A stretch of DNA of 5,420 nt, from assembly GCA_030043215.1 (NCBI GenBank), contig JASHYG010000375.1:1-5420 (forward strand). The letters are read 5' to 3'. The notes under the pieces were generated by a model that saw only the letters and a program-made list of their open reading frames with translations, was not told where the DNA came from and made no database searches. Position numbers and translations under genes: made by a program. Below are positions 1-5,420 of this stretch, in pieces (position 1 is the stretch's first letter; each line of letters starts with the position of its first letter). The DNA is from Gammaproteobacteria bacterium (GTDB lineage Bacteria; Pseudomonadota; Gammaproteobacteria; Steroidobacterales; Steroidobacteraceae).

Positions 1-57
1 CAGCTGCGCTTCACCGCGAAGGTGAAGAAGAACCTGGACGTGTTCGACCAGCAGTGA
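1..57 (+). CDS. 3' end of an unrecognised protein (partial)
   Basis: The first reading frame is open from the window edge to a TGA at 55-57 and encodes 18 residues ending QLRFTAKVKKNLDVFDQQ. Every one of the 18 codons ends in G or C, which fits the codon use of the firm genes here and supports real coding despite the short length. The tail is lysine-rich and hydrophilic with no membrane segment or known motif. I do not recognise the family. The gene converges on fabI, with 19 bases between the two stop codons and no T-run terminator visible between them, so the two transcripts may overlap at their 3' ends. Frame three and the opposite strand are also open over this short stretch, so the call rests mainly on codon bias. 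Confidence 0.6.
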   Translation, partial: QLRFTAKVKKNLDVFDQQ

Positions 58-76
58 GCGCGCGGCTCGCCGGCGG

Positions 77-874
77 CTAGCTCTCGGATTCCTGCGGGAA
101 GCTCATGCCGACGGTGCTGAAACCGCTATCGACGTACAGAATCTCTCCGGTGATCCCCGCTGCGAGGTCCGAGCAGAGAAAGGCGGCGGCGTTACCCACG
201 TCCTCGAGCGTGACGTTGCGGCGCAGCGGAGCGGCCTCGGCCACCCGCGCAAGCATCTTGCGGAAGCCCGAGATTCCGGCCGCGGCCAGTGTCCTGACGG
301 GACCGGCCGATATGCCATTCACGCGGATACCGAGCGGCCCCAAGTCGGCCGCCAGGAAGCGCACGCTCGCCTCGAGACTCGCCTTGGCGACGCCCATGAC
401 GTTGTAATTGGGGATCGAGCGGATGGCGCCGAGATAGGTGAGCGTGAGCAGCGCACCTGCGCGTCCCTGCATGAGCGGCCGCGCAGCGCGCGCGAGGGCC
501 GTGAGACTGTAGCTCGATACGTCGTGAGCCGCCCGAAAGGCCTCCCGGGAGGTGCTGTCGACGAACCCGCCGGTGAGCGCCTCGCGAGGGGCGTTGGCGA
601 CCGCATGGACCACGATGTCGAGGTGTCCCCATTCGCGCCGGAGGCGATCGAACGCCTCGTCGATCTGCGCGTCGGTCCCCACGTCGAGCGGCAGCGTGAT
701 GCGCGACCCCAGCGACTCGGCGAGCGGTTGGACGCGCTCCAGCAGGCGCTCGTTCTGGTACGAGAAGGCGAGCTCGGCGCCCTCCCGGTGCATGGCCTTC
801 GCGATGCCCCAGGCGATCGAGCGGTCGGTGGCGACGCCCACGATCAGCGCGCGCTTGCCGGTGAGGAAGCCCAT
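77..874 (-). CDS. fabI: Enoyl-[acyl-carrier-protein] reductase (NADH), FabI
   Basis: FabI catalyses the last step of each fatty-acid elongation cycle in the cytoplasm, the NADH-dependent reduction of trans-2-enoyl-ACP. The 265-residue product matches the usual FabI length (262 in E. coli). It starts with the family's MGFLTGKR and has the split nucleotide-binding glycine motif (G13 to G23, with SIAWG), D64-V65 at the adenine pocket, the catalytic pair Y147 and Y157 with K164 in [10 protein letters not shown], and the C-terminal [18 protein letters not shown] and [11 protein letters not shown] blocks. I chose the ATG at 874-872 because the family N-terminus begins there; a longer in-frame start at 922 adds 16 non-family residues and overlaps mltD. 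Five bases separate the mltD TAA from this ATG, and the stretch TAAGGGGC is the only purine-rich site, so translation is probably coupled to mltD. The substrate loop reads HAVANAP, with Asn at position 94 where E. coli has Phe. The stop is TAG. Confidence 0.96.
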   Translation of the reverse strand: MGFLTGKRALIVGVATDRSIAWGIAKAMHREGAELAFSYQNERLLERVQPLAESLGSRITLPLDVGTDAQIDEAFDRLRREWGHLDIVVHAVANAPREALTGGFVDSTSREAFRAAHDVSSYSLTALARAARPLMQGRAGALLTLTYLGAIRSIPNYNVMGVAKASLEASVRFLAADLGPLGIRVNGISAGPVRTLAAAGISGFRKMLARVAEAAPLRRNVTLEDVGNAAAFLCSDLAAGITGEILYVDSGFSTVGMSFPQESES

Positions 875-879
875 GCCCC

Positions 880-2616
880 TTACTGCCGCGCGAGACGGAT
901 GAGCAGGCGTTCCCCCGGCCACAGGCTCGTGTGCGCGAGCTGGTTCCAGCTCACGATCTGCTGCACGCTCACCTGGAAGACCCGTGAGATGCGGTAGAGC
1001 GTATCGCCTGAGCGCACGATGTAGGTCACTCGGCGTGTGCGCTGGGAGGAAGAGGTCGGGCTCGCATCGTAGTCGCTGTCGATGTCGCTGCTGCCGCTCA
1101 CCTTGGTCGAGGTGAGCGTGAGCCGCTGTCCCGCGTGCAGCGTATCGCCAGGCTGGATGCCGTTGAGCAGGGCCAGGGTGTGGACATCCACTCCGTGGCG
1201 GCGCGCGATGGCCCAGAGCGAATCGCCGCGGTGGACCACGACGCGCATGTGCGGCCGCAGCAGCCTGCGGTTGCGCGCGTCGACTCGAGCGGCGGCCAGA
1301 AGCACTTTCCGCGGCAGCTCGTTCACATCCGCAGGCACGCGCAGCTCATTGCCGATGACGACCGCACCGCTTGGCAGGTCATTGAGCTGGCGGATGACGT
1401 CGGGTGTCGTACCAAAGTGACGGGCGATCCTCGCCATGGTGTCCCCGTGCCGTACGACGTAGTGATCGACTCTCATGCGCTCGTCCGCGCTCAGCTGGAC
1501 GACGTTGGCGAGAAAGGTCGGCGCGGCGCCGGTCGGCAGGAGGAGGTAGAAGGGCCCCGAGGGATCCGTCGCCCAGCGGTGGAACGCGGGGTTGAGCTCG
1601 TAGATCACGTCCGCCGAGACGCCAGCGATCTCCGCGGCCACTCGCAGGTCGATCTGGCCGCGGGTGTCGACACGGATGAAGTAGGGCTTGTTGGGAACGG
1701 GAGAGAAGGTGAGTCCGTAGCTCTCCGGGCTCGCGACCAGCCTCTTCATGGCGAGCAGCTTCGGCACGTATGCGCGAGTCTCGGCCGGCAGCCTCAGGTG
1801 CCAGAAGTCGATCGGGCGGCCTCGCCTCTCGTTGTGCTGCACGGCCGCGGTGACCTCGGCCTCGCCGCAGTTGTAGGCCGCGATGGCGAGCAGCCAGTCG
1901 CCGTTGAACTCGTCGTGCAGGTACTGGAGGTAGTCGAGCGCCGCGCGGGTCGATTCGATGACATCGCGCCGGCCGTCGTACCACCAGTTCTGCTTGAGCC
2001 CGAACCGGGAGCCGGTGCCGGGGATGAACTGCCACAGCCCCATGGCGCGGGCGCGGGAGTAGGCGTAAGGCTCGTAGGCGCTCTCGATCACCGGCAGCAG
2101 CGCGAGCTCGAGCGGCATCCCCCGGGACTCGAGCTGGGTCGTGATGTGGTAGAGGTACAGCGCCGCGCGCTGGAACGCCTGTTGAACATAATCAGGGTTG
2201 GCGACGAACCAGTCGAGCTGGCGTGTGACCGCGTCGCGGTCCACGTCGTCGAGCTTGAAACCGGCGCGGATGCGGTCGAAGAGATCGGCGTAATCGGCGG
2301 GATTGATCCCCGCGACCGGTTCCGGCGATTGCGCGGCGAGCGGAGCGGGCGCCGCCGTGCCCGCAGCGGCGGGCGCGGACGAGCTGGCCGCCGAGCTGGC
2401 TGCTGGGCCTGAGTTAGCGGCCGTCGCCGGGCTGCCGGGGGCGGAAATGTCCGGGATGTCCGGTAGGTTTGGCGGCTCGAGCGTAATGCGGACCACGGTC
2501 TGCGGGGCGCTCGATGGAGCGAGGGGGGCATGCGCGCAGGCCGTCAGGGCGAGCGCCGCACCCAGCAAAACGGCCGAATGCGTCCACCGAAGCGTTTCCG
2601 TGGTCAAAGTCCGCAC
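880..2616 (-). CDS. mltD: Membrane-bound lytic murein transglycosylase D (MltD-like), three LysM repeats
   Basis: This is probably an outer-membrane lipoprotein that cleaves peptidoglycan glycan strands to form 1,6-anhydro-muramyl ends. In the 578 residues, a basic/hydrophobic signal peptide ends in the lipobox LTAC with Cys27 as the lipidation site. An Ala/Ser/Pro-rich linker follows (about 58-100). The SLT catalytic domain (about 165-295) has the catalytic glutamate E178 in [16 protein letters not shown] at 192-202 and AYNCGEAEV at 247-255. A conserved post-catalytic segment (about 312-372) may be a degenerate LysM. Three clear LysM repeats at about 385-428, 459-501 and 531-575 bind glycan. 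E. coli MltD has 452 residues and two LysM repeats, so this one is longer. Residue 253 is Ala where the usual AYNxGxG motif has Gly. The open frame starts with GTG at 2616, but a GAGG touches that codon and sits 9 bases before an in-frame TTG (2607-2605), which may be the true start. fabI follows after 5 bases. Confidence 0.93.
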   Translation of the reverse strand: MRTLTTETLRWTHSAVLLGAALALTACAHAPLAPSSAPQTVVRITLEPPNLPDIPDISAPGSPATAANSGPAASSAASSSAPAAAGTAAPAPLAAQSPEPVAGINPADYADLFDRIRAGFKLDDVDRDAVTRQLDWFVANPDYVQQAFQRAALYLYHITTQLESRGMPLELALLPVIESAYEPYAYSRARAMGLWQFIPGTGSRFGLKQNWWYDGRRDVIESTRAALDYLQYLHDEFNGDWLLAIAAYNCGEAEVTAAVQHNERRGRPIDFWHLRLPAETRAYVPKLLAMKRLVASPESYGLTFSPVPNKPYFIRVDTRGQIDLRVAAEIAGVSADVIYELNPAFHRWATDPSGPFYLLLPTGAAPTFLANVVQLSADERMRVDHYVVRHGDTMARIARHFGTTPDVIRQLNDLPSGAVVIGNELRVPADVNELPRKVLLAAARVDARNRRLLRPHMRVVVHRGDSLWAIARRHGVDVHTLALLNGIQPGDTLHAGQRLTLTSTKVSGSSDIDSDYDASPTSSSQRTRRVTYIVRSGDTLYRISRVFQVSVQQIVSWNQLAHTSLWPGERLLIRLARQ

Positions 2617-2620
2617 CCTC
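2617..2620 (-). promoter_or_regulatory. Shine-Dalgarno-like GAGG bearing on the mltD start
   Basis: Read on the minus strand, GAGG ends immediately before the GTG at 2616-2614, which is too close to serve that codon well. It lies 9 bases upstream of the in-frame TTG at 2607-2605, a workable spacing. The two starts differ by three residues and leave the lipoprotein signal intact. No better purine-rich site is visible nearby. Confidence 0.35.
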
Positions 2621-2683
2621 GATGCAATGGCTGGTCAACACGGCGCCAGCGAGGGTCTCCAAACGCGCTGGGCGGCGTACTCG

Positions 2684-2718
2684 GCCCGGCGTCCTCGAGC
2701 GCCCCGGTCGAGCCGGGC
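2684..2718. repeat. Imperfect GC-rich inverted repeat (two-part stem)
   Basis: GCCCGG (2684-2689) pairs with CCGGGC (2713-2718), and CTCGA (2694-2698) pairs with TCGAG (2708-2712). Four bases (2690-2693) bulge on one side and the loop has 9 bases. Only three T follow on the plus strand and the element lies between divergent gene starts, so a terminator role is unlikely. It could fold in the mltD leader RNA if mltD is transcribed from beyond it. In DNA this GC-rich, an 11-pair imperfect stem may also arise by chance. Confidence 0.3.
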
Positions 2719-2733
2719 TTTCGAGGAGTGCGA

Positions 2734-2751
2734 GCTCAATAATTCGTGAGC
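2734..2751. promoter_or_regulatory. Possible operator: GCTCA-N8-TGAGC around an AATAAT box
   Basis: Perfect 5-base arms GCTCA (2734-2738) and TGAGC (2747-2751) enclose ATAATTCG. The hexamer AATAAT (2738-2743) matches five of six bases of the -10 consensus on the plus strand, but no credible -35 lies 16-18 bases upstream. An inverted repeat over a -10-like box in a divergent gap is the arrangement expected of a repressor site. The arms are short, so this is only a candidate. Confidence 0.25.
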
Positions 2752-2782
2752 CCTGCTCGGCGTTCCCCCCCGTGCAAGGTCC

Positions 2783-2786
2783 AGGA
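2783..2786 (+). promoter_or_regulatory. Shine-Dalgarno-like AGGA for an alternative methyltransferase start
   Basis: AGGA lies 9 bases before an ATG at 2796-2798 that is in frame with the methyltransferase and would add 19 residues. The added codons often end in A or T, unlike the rest of the gene, so the site may be fortuitous. It is nevertheless the only good ribosome-binding candidate for this gene. Confidence 0.3.
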
Positions 2787-2837
2787 AACCAAAGTATGCG
2801 TTCGCGACCGGGAATTTACCCGGGCACTTCACAGAAT

Positions 2838-2852
2838 TGCTACTCTTTTGTC
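2838..2852 (+). promoter_or_regulatory. Possible extended -10 promoter of the methyltransferase-rnhA-dnaQ operon
   Basis: TGCTACTCT (2838-2846) resembles an extended -10 (TGn followed by TAnnnT). It lies in the most AT-rich part of the divergent gap. Transcription would begin about 7 bases after the hexamer, at or next to the GTG at 2853, giving a leaderless message. That would explain why no Shine-Dalgarno precedes this GTG. The upstream TTTACC (2815-2820) is -35-like but 20 bases away, longer than the usual spacing. Confidence 0.25.
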
Positions 2853-3617
2853 GTGATCTCTCCGAATCTTAATTCTACGGCCCCACCGGACCGGGACGTC
2901 GCGCTCCGCGCCTGGTGGCGCAGCCCGCTTGGGCACGCTGTCATATCGGCCGAATCGGAGCTGCTCGCCGAGGCGCTCGAGGACGTTTTCGGCTGGGAAT
3001 TCCTGCAAATCGGCGCAAGGGGAGCCGGGCGCGAGCTGATCGCCGGAGCGCGCACGCGCCGCCACACGGTCGTCGCGCCGAGCACCCTCGCGGCGGGAGC
3101 GGACATAATCGGGCGGCCCTCGCATGTGCCGATCGTGAGCGATTCGGTCGATGCAGCCTTGCTGCCCCACGCGCTGGAGTTCGCAGCCGATCCATACGCG
3201 ATCGTCCGGGAAGTCGACAGGGTGCTCGTGGGGGATGGGCAGCTGCTCGTGCTGGGCTTCTGCCCGCTGAGCCTCTGGGGCCTCAGAGCGCGAGGCACGC
3301 GTAGCGGTTTCCCGCCGGGCATACGGCGCATTCTCTCGGAGCGGCGGGTGCGGGAGTGGCTCGTCCTCCTCGGCTACGAGGTCGTCGCATCGCGCGGGTA
3401 CCTGTACCGAAGTCCGTGGCGCGCGGCCCCGGAGCCGCAGGCCGGCAACGCGAGGATGCTGCGCCACGGGCTGCTCAACCCCCTGCCGGCCGGGGCTTAT
3501 CTGCTCAAGGCGCGCAAGCGCCTGTACACACTCACGCCCGTCATCCGGCCGCGCTTCAAGGAGAAGTCGGCCGTCCTCGGCGGGCTGGTCAAGCCGACGA
3601 CCCGGCAGCAGTCTTGA
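2853..3617 (+). CDS. SAM-dependent methyltransferase-like protein (Methyltransf_11 type)
   Basis: The product (254 residues from this start) resembles the small methyltransferase-fold proteins encoded beside rnhA/dnaQ in gammaproteobacteria (the YafS/PA1814 type), whose substrate is not known to me. WWRSPLG at about 21-27 and FLQIGARG at 50-57 match the family's N-terminal pattern, where the second block replaces the classic glycine-rich SAM loop. [19 protein letters not shown] (96-114), then a helix and [13 protein letters not shown] (124-136), form the typical post-I and motif III part of a class I methyltransferase. SAM binding is therefore inferred from the fold, not from a full motif I. 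The start is uncertain: GTG 2853 is favoured because codon bias becomes gene-like just after it; ATG 2796 has a Shine-Dalgarno and would give 273 residues; an open frame from 2514 runs antisense to mltD and is unlikely. It heads the operon, and its TGA overlaps the rnhA TTG. Confidence 0.82.
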   Translation: MISPNLNSTAPPDRDVALRAWWRSPLGHAVISAESELLAEALEDVFGWEFLQIGARGAGRELIAGARTRRHTVVAPSTLAAGADIIGRPSHVPIVSDSVDAALLPHALEFAADPYAIVREVDRVLVGDGQLLVLGFCPLSLWGLRARGTRSGFPPGIRRILSERRVREWLVLLGYEVVASRGYLYRSPWRAAPEPQAGNARMLRHGLLNPLPAGAYLLKARKRLYTLTPVIRPRFKEKSAVLGGLVKPTTRQQS

Positions 3618-4051
3618 CGGCTGTCGAGATCTACACCGACGGCGCATGCCGCGGAAACCCCGGTCCCGGGGGCTGGGCGGCGCTGCTCTCATACGGCGGG
3701 AGCGAGAAGGAGCTCTCCGGCGCGGAAGCGCTCACGACCAACAACCGGATGGAGCTCACCGCCGTCATCCGGGCCCTCGAGGCGCTCAAGCGGCCGGTCG
3801 AGGTGCGCCTCTTCACGGATTCCGAATACGTGCGCCGAGGGATCACCGAGTGGCTGCCGAGATGGAAGGCGCGAGGGTGGCGGACCTCCGACCGCAAGCC
3901 CGTGAAGAACCAGGACCTGTGGGAGAGGCTCGATGAGCTGGCCGCCTCTCATAGCGTGGAGTGGCACTGGGTCCCCGGACATGCCGGAGTGCCGGGAAAC
4001 GAGCGGGTCGACGCGCTCGCGAATCGAGCGATCGATGCGCTCAACGGGTAA
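3614..4051 (+). CDS. rnhA: Ribonuclease HI
   Basis: RNase HI is a cytoplasmic endonuclease that cuts the RNA strand of RNA:DNA hybrids, removing R-loops and primer RNA. The 145-residue product has the family's [15 protein letters not shown] opening with D9, then TTNNRMEL with E47, [10 protein letters not shown] with D69, the basic handle region [19 protein letters not shown] (85-103), and [17 protein letters not shown] with H123 and D133. All four carboxylates and the catalytic histidine are present. The E. coli protein has 155 residues; the C-terminus here is about ten residues shorter. The start is a TTG at 3614-3616 that shares two bases with the upstream TGA (TTGA), so initiation is probably coupled to termination of the methyltransferase. 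No ATG or GTG lies at a position that fits the family N-terminus; an in-frame ATG at 3356 is deep in the upstream gene and encodes an unrelated extension. Confidence 0.95.
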   Translation: MTAVEIYTDGACRGNPGPGGWAALLSYGGSEKELSGAEALTTNNRMELTAVIRALEALKRPVEVRLFTDSEYVRRGITEWLPRWKARGWRTSDRKPVKNQDLWERLDELAASHSVEWHWVPGHAGVPGNERVDALANRAIDALNG

Positions 4052-4063
4052 GATCCCGGGCCC

Positions 4064-4801
4064 ATGAGGCAGATCGTTCTCGACACGGAAACCACGGGCC
4101 TCGAGCCGGGACTCGGTCACCGGGTGATCGAGATCGGGTGTGTCGAGCTCGTGAACCGCCGTGCGACCGGGCGGCGCTTCCACCGCTACTTGAATCCCGA
4201 GCGCGACATCGACGAGGGTGCGCTCGCCGTGCACGGCCTCACGCGCGCGGAGCTCGAGCGCGAGCCGCGGTTTGCCGAGATCGCCGATGAGCTGCTCGCT
4301 TTCATCGCAGGCGCCGAGCTGGTGATTCACAACGCGGCGTTCGACGTGGCCTTCCTCGACGCCGAGCTGGGGCGCCTGCCTGGCACGCCCCGCACGATCG
4401 GGACTCTGTGTCACGTGCTCGACTCCCTCTCGCTCGCCCGCGAGATGCATCCCGGGCAGCGCAACAGCCTCGATGCGCTGTGCAAGCGCTACAGCGTCGA
4501 CAACTCGCGGCGCGAGCTGCACGGGGCTCTGCTCGATGCCCAGCTGCTCGCCGAGGTGTATCTCGCGATGACGGGCGGCCAGGGCGCCCTGGCGCTCGGG
4601 CAAGCGGCCGGCTCCCCGAGCGCGAAGGAGACGCGGACGGTCCGGGCGCTCGTTCGCCCGCCGGCTCCGCTCCGCGTCGTCGCGGCATCGGAGGAGGAGC
4701 GGCAGGCCCACGAGGCGTTCCTCGATCTCATCGCGAAGAAATCCCCCGAGGGCTGCGTATGGCGGACCTTGGAGCCGCCCGCGGTGGGCCGATCGAAGTG
4801 A
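4064..4801 (+). CDS. dnaQ: DNA polymerase III epsilon subunit (3'-5' proofreading exonuclease)
   Basis: DnaQ removes misincorporated nucleotides within the Pol III core at the replication fork. The 245 residues match the usual length (243 in E. coli). Exo I is LDTETTG with D7 and E9, Exo II is [12 protein letters not shown] with D94, and Exo III epsilon holds H153 and D158 in [15 protein letters not shown], so it belongs to the DEDDh class with all catalytic residues present. After YLAMTGGQ comes GALALG, at the place of the E. coli clamp-binding QTSMAF. An Ala/Pro/Arg-rich linker (about 180-205) leads to [25 protein letters not shown], the C-terminal segment that contacts the polymerase alpha subunit. 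The ATG gives the exact family N-terminus. It follows the rnhA TAA by 12 bases and lacks a clear Shine-Dalgarno. In E. coli rnhA and dnaQ are divergent; here they are in tandem. Its TGA overlaps the next gene's GTG by four bases. Confidence 0.95.
   Translation: MRQIVLDTETTGLEPGLGHRVIEIGCVELVNRRATGRRFHRYLNPERDIDEGALAVHGLTRAELEREPRFAEIADELLAFIAGAELVIHNAAFDVAFLDAELGRLPGTPRTIGTLCHVLDSLSLAREMHPGQRNSLDALCKRYSVDNSRRELHGALLDAQLLAEVYLAMTGGQGALALGQAAGSPSAKETRTVRALVRPPAPLRVVAASEEERQAHEAFLDLIAKKSPEGCVWRTLEPPAVGRSK
4748..4752 (+). promoter_or_regulatory. Shine-Dalgarno-like GAGGG inside dnaQ, before an alternative epimerase ATG
   Basis: GAGGG lies 6 bases upstream of an ATG at 4759-4761 that is in frame with the epimerase and would add 13 residues ([13 protein letters not shown]) before the family start. 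The spacing is good, so ribosomes may use it in preference to the GTG at 4798. The site lies within the dnaQ coding sequence, so the match may be fortuitous. Confidence 0.35.
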
Positions 4802-5420
4802 AGGTCCTCGTCACCGGCGCCGCGGGCTTCATCGGCTTTCACACCGCCCAGCGGCTCCTCGCGCGCGGCGAGGAGGTCGTCGGGCTCGACAATCTCAACG
4901 ACTACTACGACGTGACGCTCAAGAAGGCGCGCCTCGCGCAGCTGACGACCCAGCCACGCTTCCGCTTTGCGCAGCTCGATCTCGCCGACGACACCGCCAT
5001 CGCGGGCCTCTTCGCCCGCGAGGGATTCGAGCGCGTCGTGCACCTCGCCGCCCAGGCGGGCGTGCGCTACTCGCTCGAGGCGCCTCATGCGTACGTGAAG
5101 AGCAACGTGACCGGCACGCTCAACGTCCTGGAAGGCTGCCGTCACCATGCCGTCGGGCACCTGGTCTATGCCTCGACCAGCTCCGTGTACGGCGCCAACA
5201 CCAACATGCCGTTCTCGGTGCACCGGATCGCCGACCATCCGCTCTCGCTCTACGCCGCGACCAAGCGCGCGAACGAGCTGATGGCGCACACGTATTCGTC
5301 CCTGTTCGAGGTCCCGACGACCGGTCTCAGGTTCTTCACCGTCTACGGTCCCTGGGGACGCCCGGACATGGCGCTGTTCCTGTTCACGCGCAACATCCTC
5401 GAGGGCAAGCCGATCGATGT
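4798..5420 (+). CDS. NAD-dependent sugar epimerase, UDP-glucuronate 4-epimerase type (5' part)
   Basis: This gene runs off the right edge; 207 codons are visible, roughly the first 60 percent of a family of about 320-340 residues. It is an extended short-chain dehydrogenase/reductase: VTGAAGFIG (5-13) is the NAD-binding GxxGxxG loop, D31 sits at the end of beta-2, [13 protein letters not shown] is at 80-92, ASTSSVYG with the catalytic Ser/Thr is at 125-132, and Y152-AAT-K156 is the catalytic pair. [28 protein letters not shown] and [15 protein letters not shown] are the signature of UDP-glucuronate 4-epimerases, which make UDP-galacturonate for capsule, lipopolysaccharide or exopolysaccharide. 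UDP-glucose 4-epimerase (galE) is less likely. GTG 4798 gives the usual MKVLVTG N-terminus and overlaps the dnaQ stop as GTGA; ATG 4759 is an alternative. Its position at the end of a replication operon suggests that a polysaccharide cluster may begin here. Confidence 0.9.
   Translation, partial: MKVLVTGAAGFIGFHTAQRLLARGEEVVGLDNLNDYYDVTLKKARLAQLTTQPRFRFAQLDLADDTAIAGLFAREGFERVVHLAAQAGVRYSLEAPHAYVKSNVTGTLNVLEGCRHHAVGHLVYASTSSVYGANTNMPFSVHRIADHPLSLYAATKRANELMAHTYSSLFEVPTTGLRFFTVYGPWGRPDMALFLFTRNILEGKPID

Larger units (their letters stand above)
2617..2852. other. Divergent intergenic region between mltD and the methyltransferase operon
   Basis: This 236-base gap (179 bases if the methyltransferase starts at ATG 2796) separates two divergent transcription units and must carry promoters for both. 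The mltD side (about 2617-2720) is very GC-rich, while the stretch from about 2796 to 2875 is visibly richer in A and T. It contains a GC-rich imperfect hairpin (2684-2718), a short inverted repeat flanking AATAAT (2734-2751), a run of seven C (2765-2771) and a possible promoter near 2838-2846. Open frames crossing it on either strand show no recognisable protein. In particular I see no remnant of gloB, which lies at this position in Pseudomonas, and no THxHxDH metal motif. I could not find a confident -35/-10 pair for mltD. Confidence 0.6.

Noticed and set aside
58..76. Terminator between the convergent genes
   Set aside because: There is a small CGCCGGCG palindrome (68-75) but no long stem and no T-run on either strand.
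875..922. Longer fabI start adding 16 residues
   Set aside because: The extension overlaps the mltD end, and the family N-terminus MGFLTGK begins exactly at 874.
524..997. 157-codon plus-strand open frame across the fabI/mltD junction
   Set aside because: It is antisense to two firm genes and has no recognisable domain.
1135..2412. 425-codon open frame on the plus strand
   Set aside because: It is antisense to mltD, is rich in Arg, Gly, Val and Asp, and shows no domain. Long antisense frames are expected opposite genes with very high third-position GC.
2765..2771. Run of seven C as a phase-variation tract
   Set aside because: It lies in non-coding DNA and is short. It might alter promoter spacing, but nothing visible around it supports that.
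2514..2795. Longer methyltransferase start reaching back over mltD
   Set aside because: The added residues are antisense to mltD or lie in the promoter region and do not resemble the family.
3356..3613. N-terminal extension or fusion of rnhA
   Set aside because: The in-frame open stretch is a shadow of the methyltransferase gene, with Arg/Pro-rich sequence and no domain. RNase HI begins naturally at the TTG at 3614.
3689..4711. 340-codon open frame on the minus strand
   Set aside because: It lies opposite rnhA and dnaQ, both of which have complete catalytic motifs. The composition is Arg-rich and no family is recognisable.
1..5420. A mobile element, defence system, CRISPR array, tRNA or other novel system
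   Set aside because: All long stretches are explained by conserved housekeeping genes. I saw no direct-repeat array, transposase, integrase, attachment site or RNA-gene signature.

Overview
The window is GC-rich housekeeping DNA with a very high G/C share at third codon positions. The gene set is mltD, fabI, a short SAM-methyltransferase-like gene, rnhA and dnaQ, followed by a nucleotide-sugar epimerase. It resembles the conserved mltD/gloB/methyltransferase/rnhA/dnaQ neighbourhood of Pseudomonas and related bacteria, so I infer a high-GC gammaproteobacterium. The exact order cannot be set from this window. I see no mobile element, CRISPR array, RNA gene or phage signal.

Layout: positions 1-57 hold the last 18 codons of an unrecognised plus-strand gene. 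It converges, across 19 bases, on a minus-strand pair: mltD (lipoprotein lytic transglycosylase with three LysM repeats, 2616-880) and then fabI (enoyl-ACP reductase, 874-77), separated by only 5 bases and probably co-transcribed. A divergent intergenic region of about 180-236 bases carries two inverted repeats and a possible promoter. To its right lies a tight plus-strand operon: methyltransferase-like gene (to 3617), rnhA (3614-4051), dnaQ (4064-4801) and a UDP-glucuronate 4-epimerase-type gene (from 4798, cut by the window edge). Two of the three junctions are 4-base stop/start overlaps (TTGA and GTGA), and the third is a 12-base gap.

Functionally, the left arm serves the envelope: FabI completes fatty-acid elongation and MltD cleaves peptidoglycan. 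The right arm combines nucleic-acid maintenance (RNase HI removes RNA from RNA:DNA hybrids; DnaQ is the proofreading subunit of DNA polymerase III) with a sugar-nucleotide gene that probably opens a surface-polysaccharide function further right. I found no convincing undescribed system. The points most worth a second look are the compact gene order (no gloB, and no ABC transporter between mltD and fabI), the use of non-ATG coupled starts, the attachment of the epimerase to the dnaQ operon, a possible leaderless start for the methyltransferase, and an Asn at position 94 in the FabI active-site loop.
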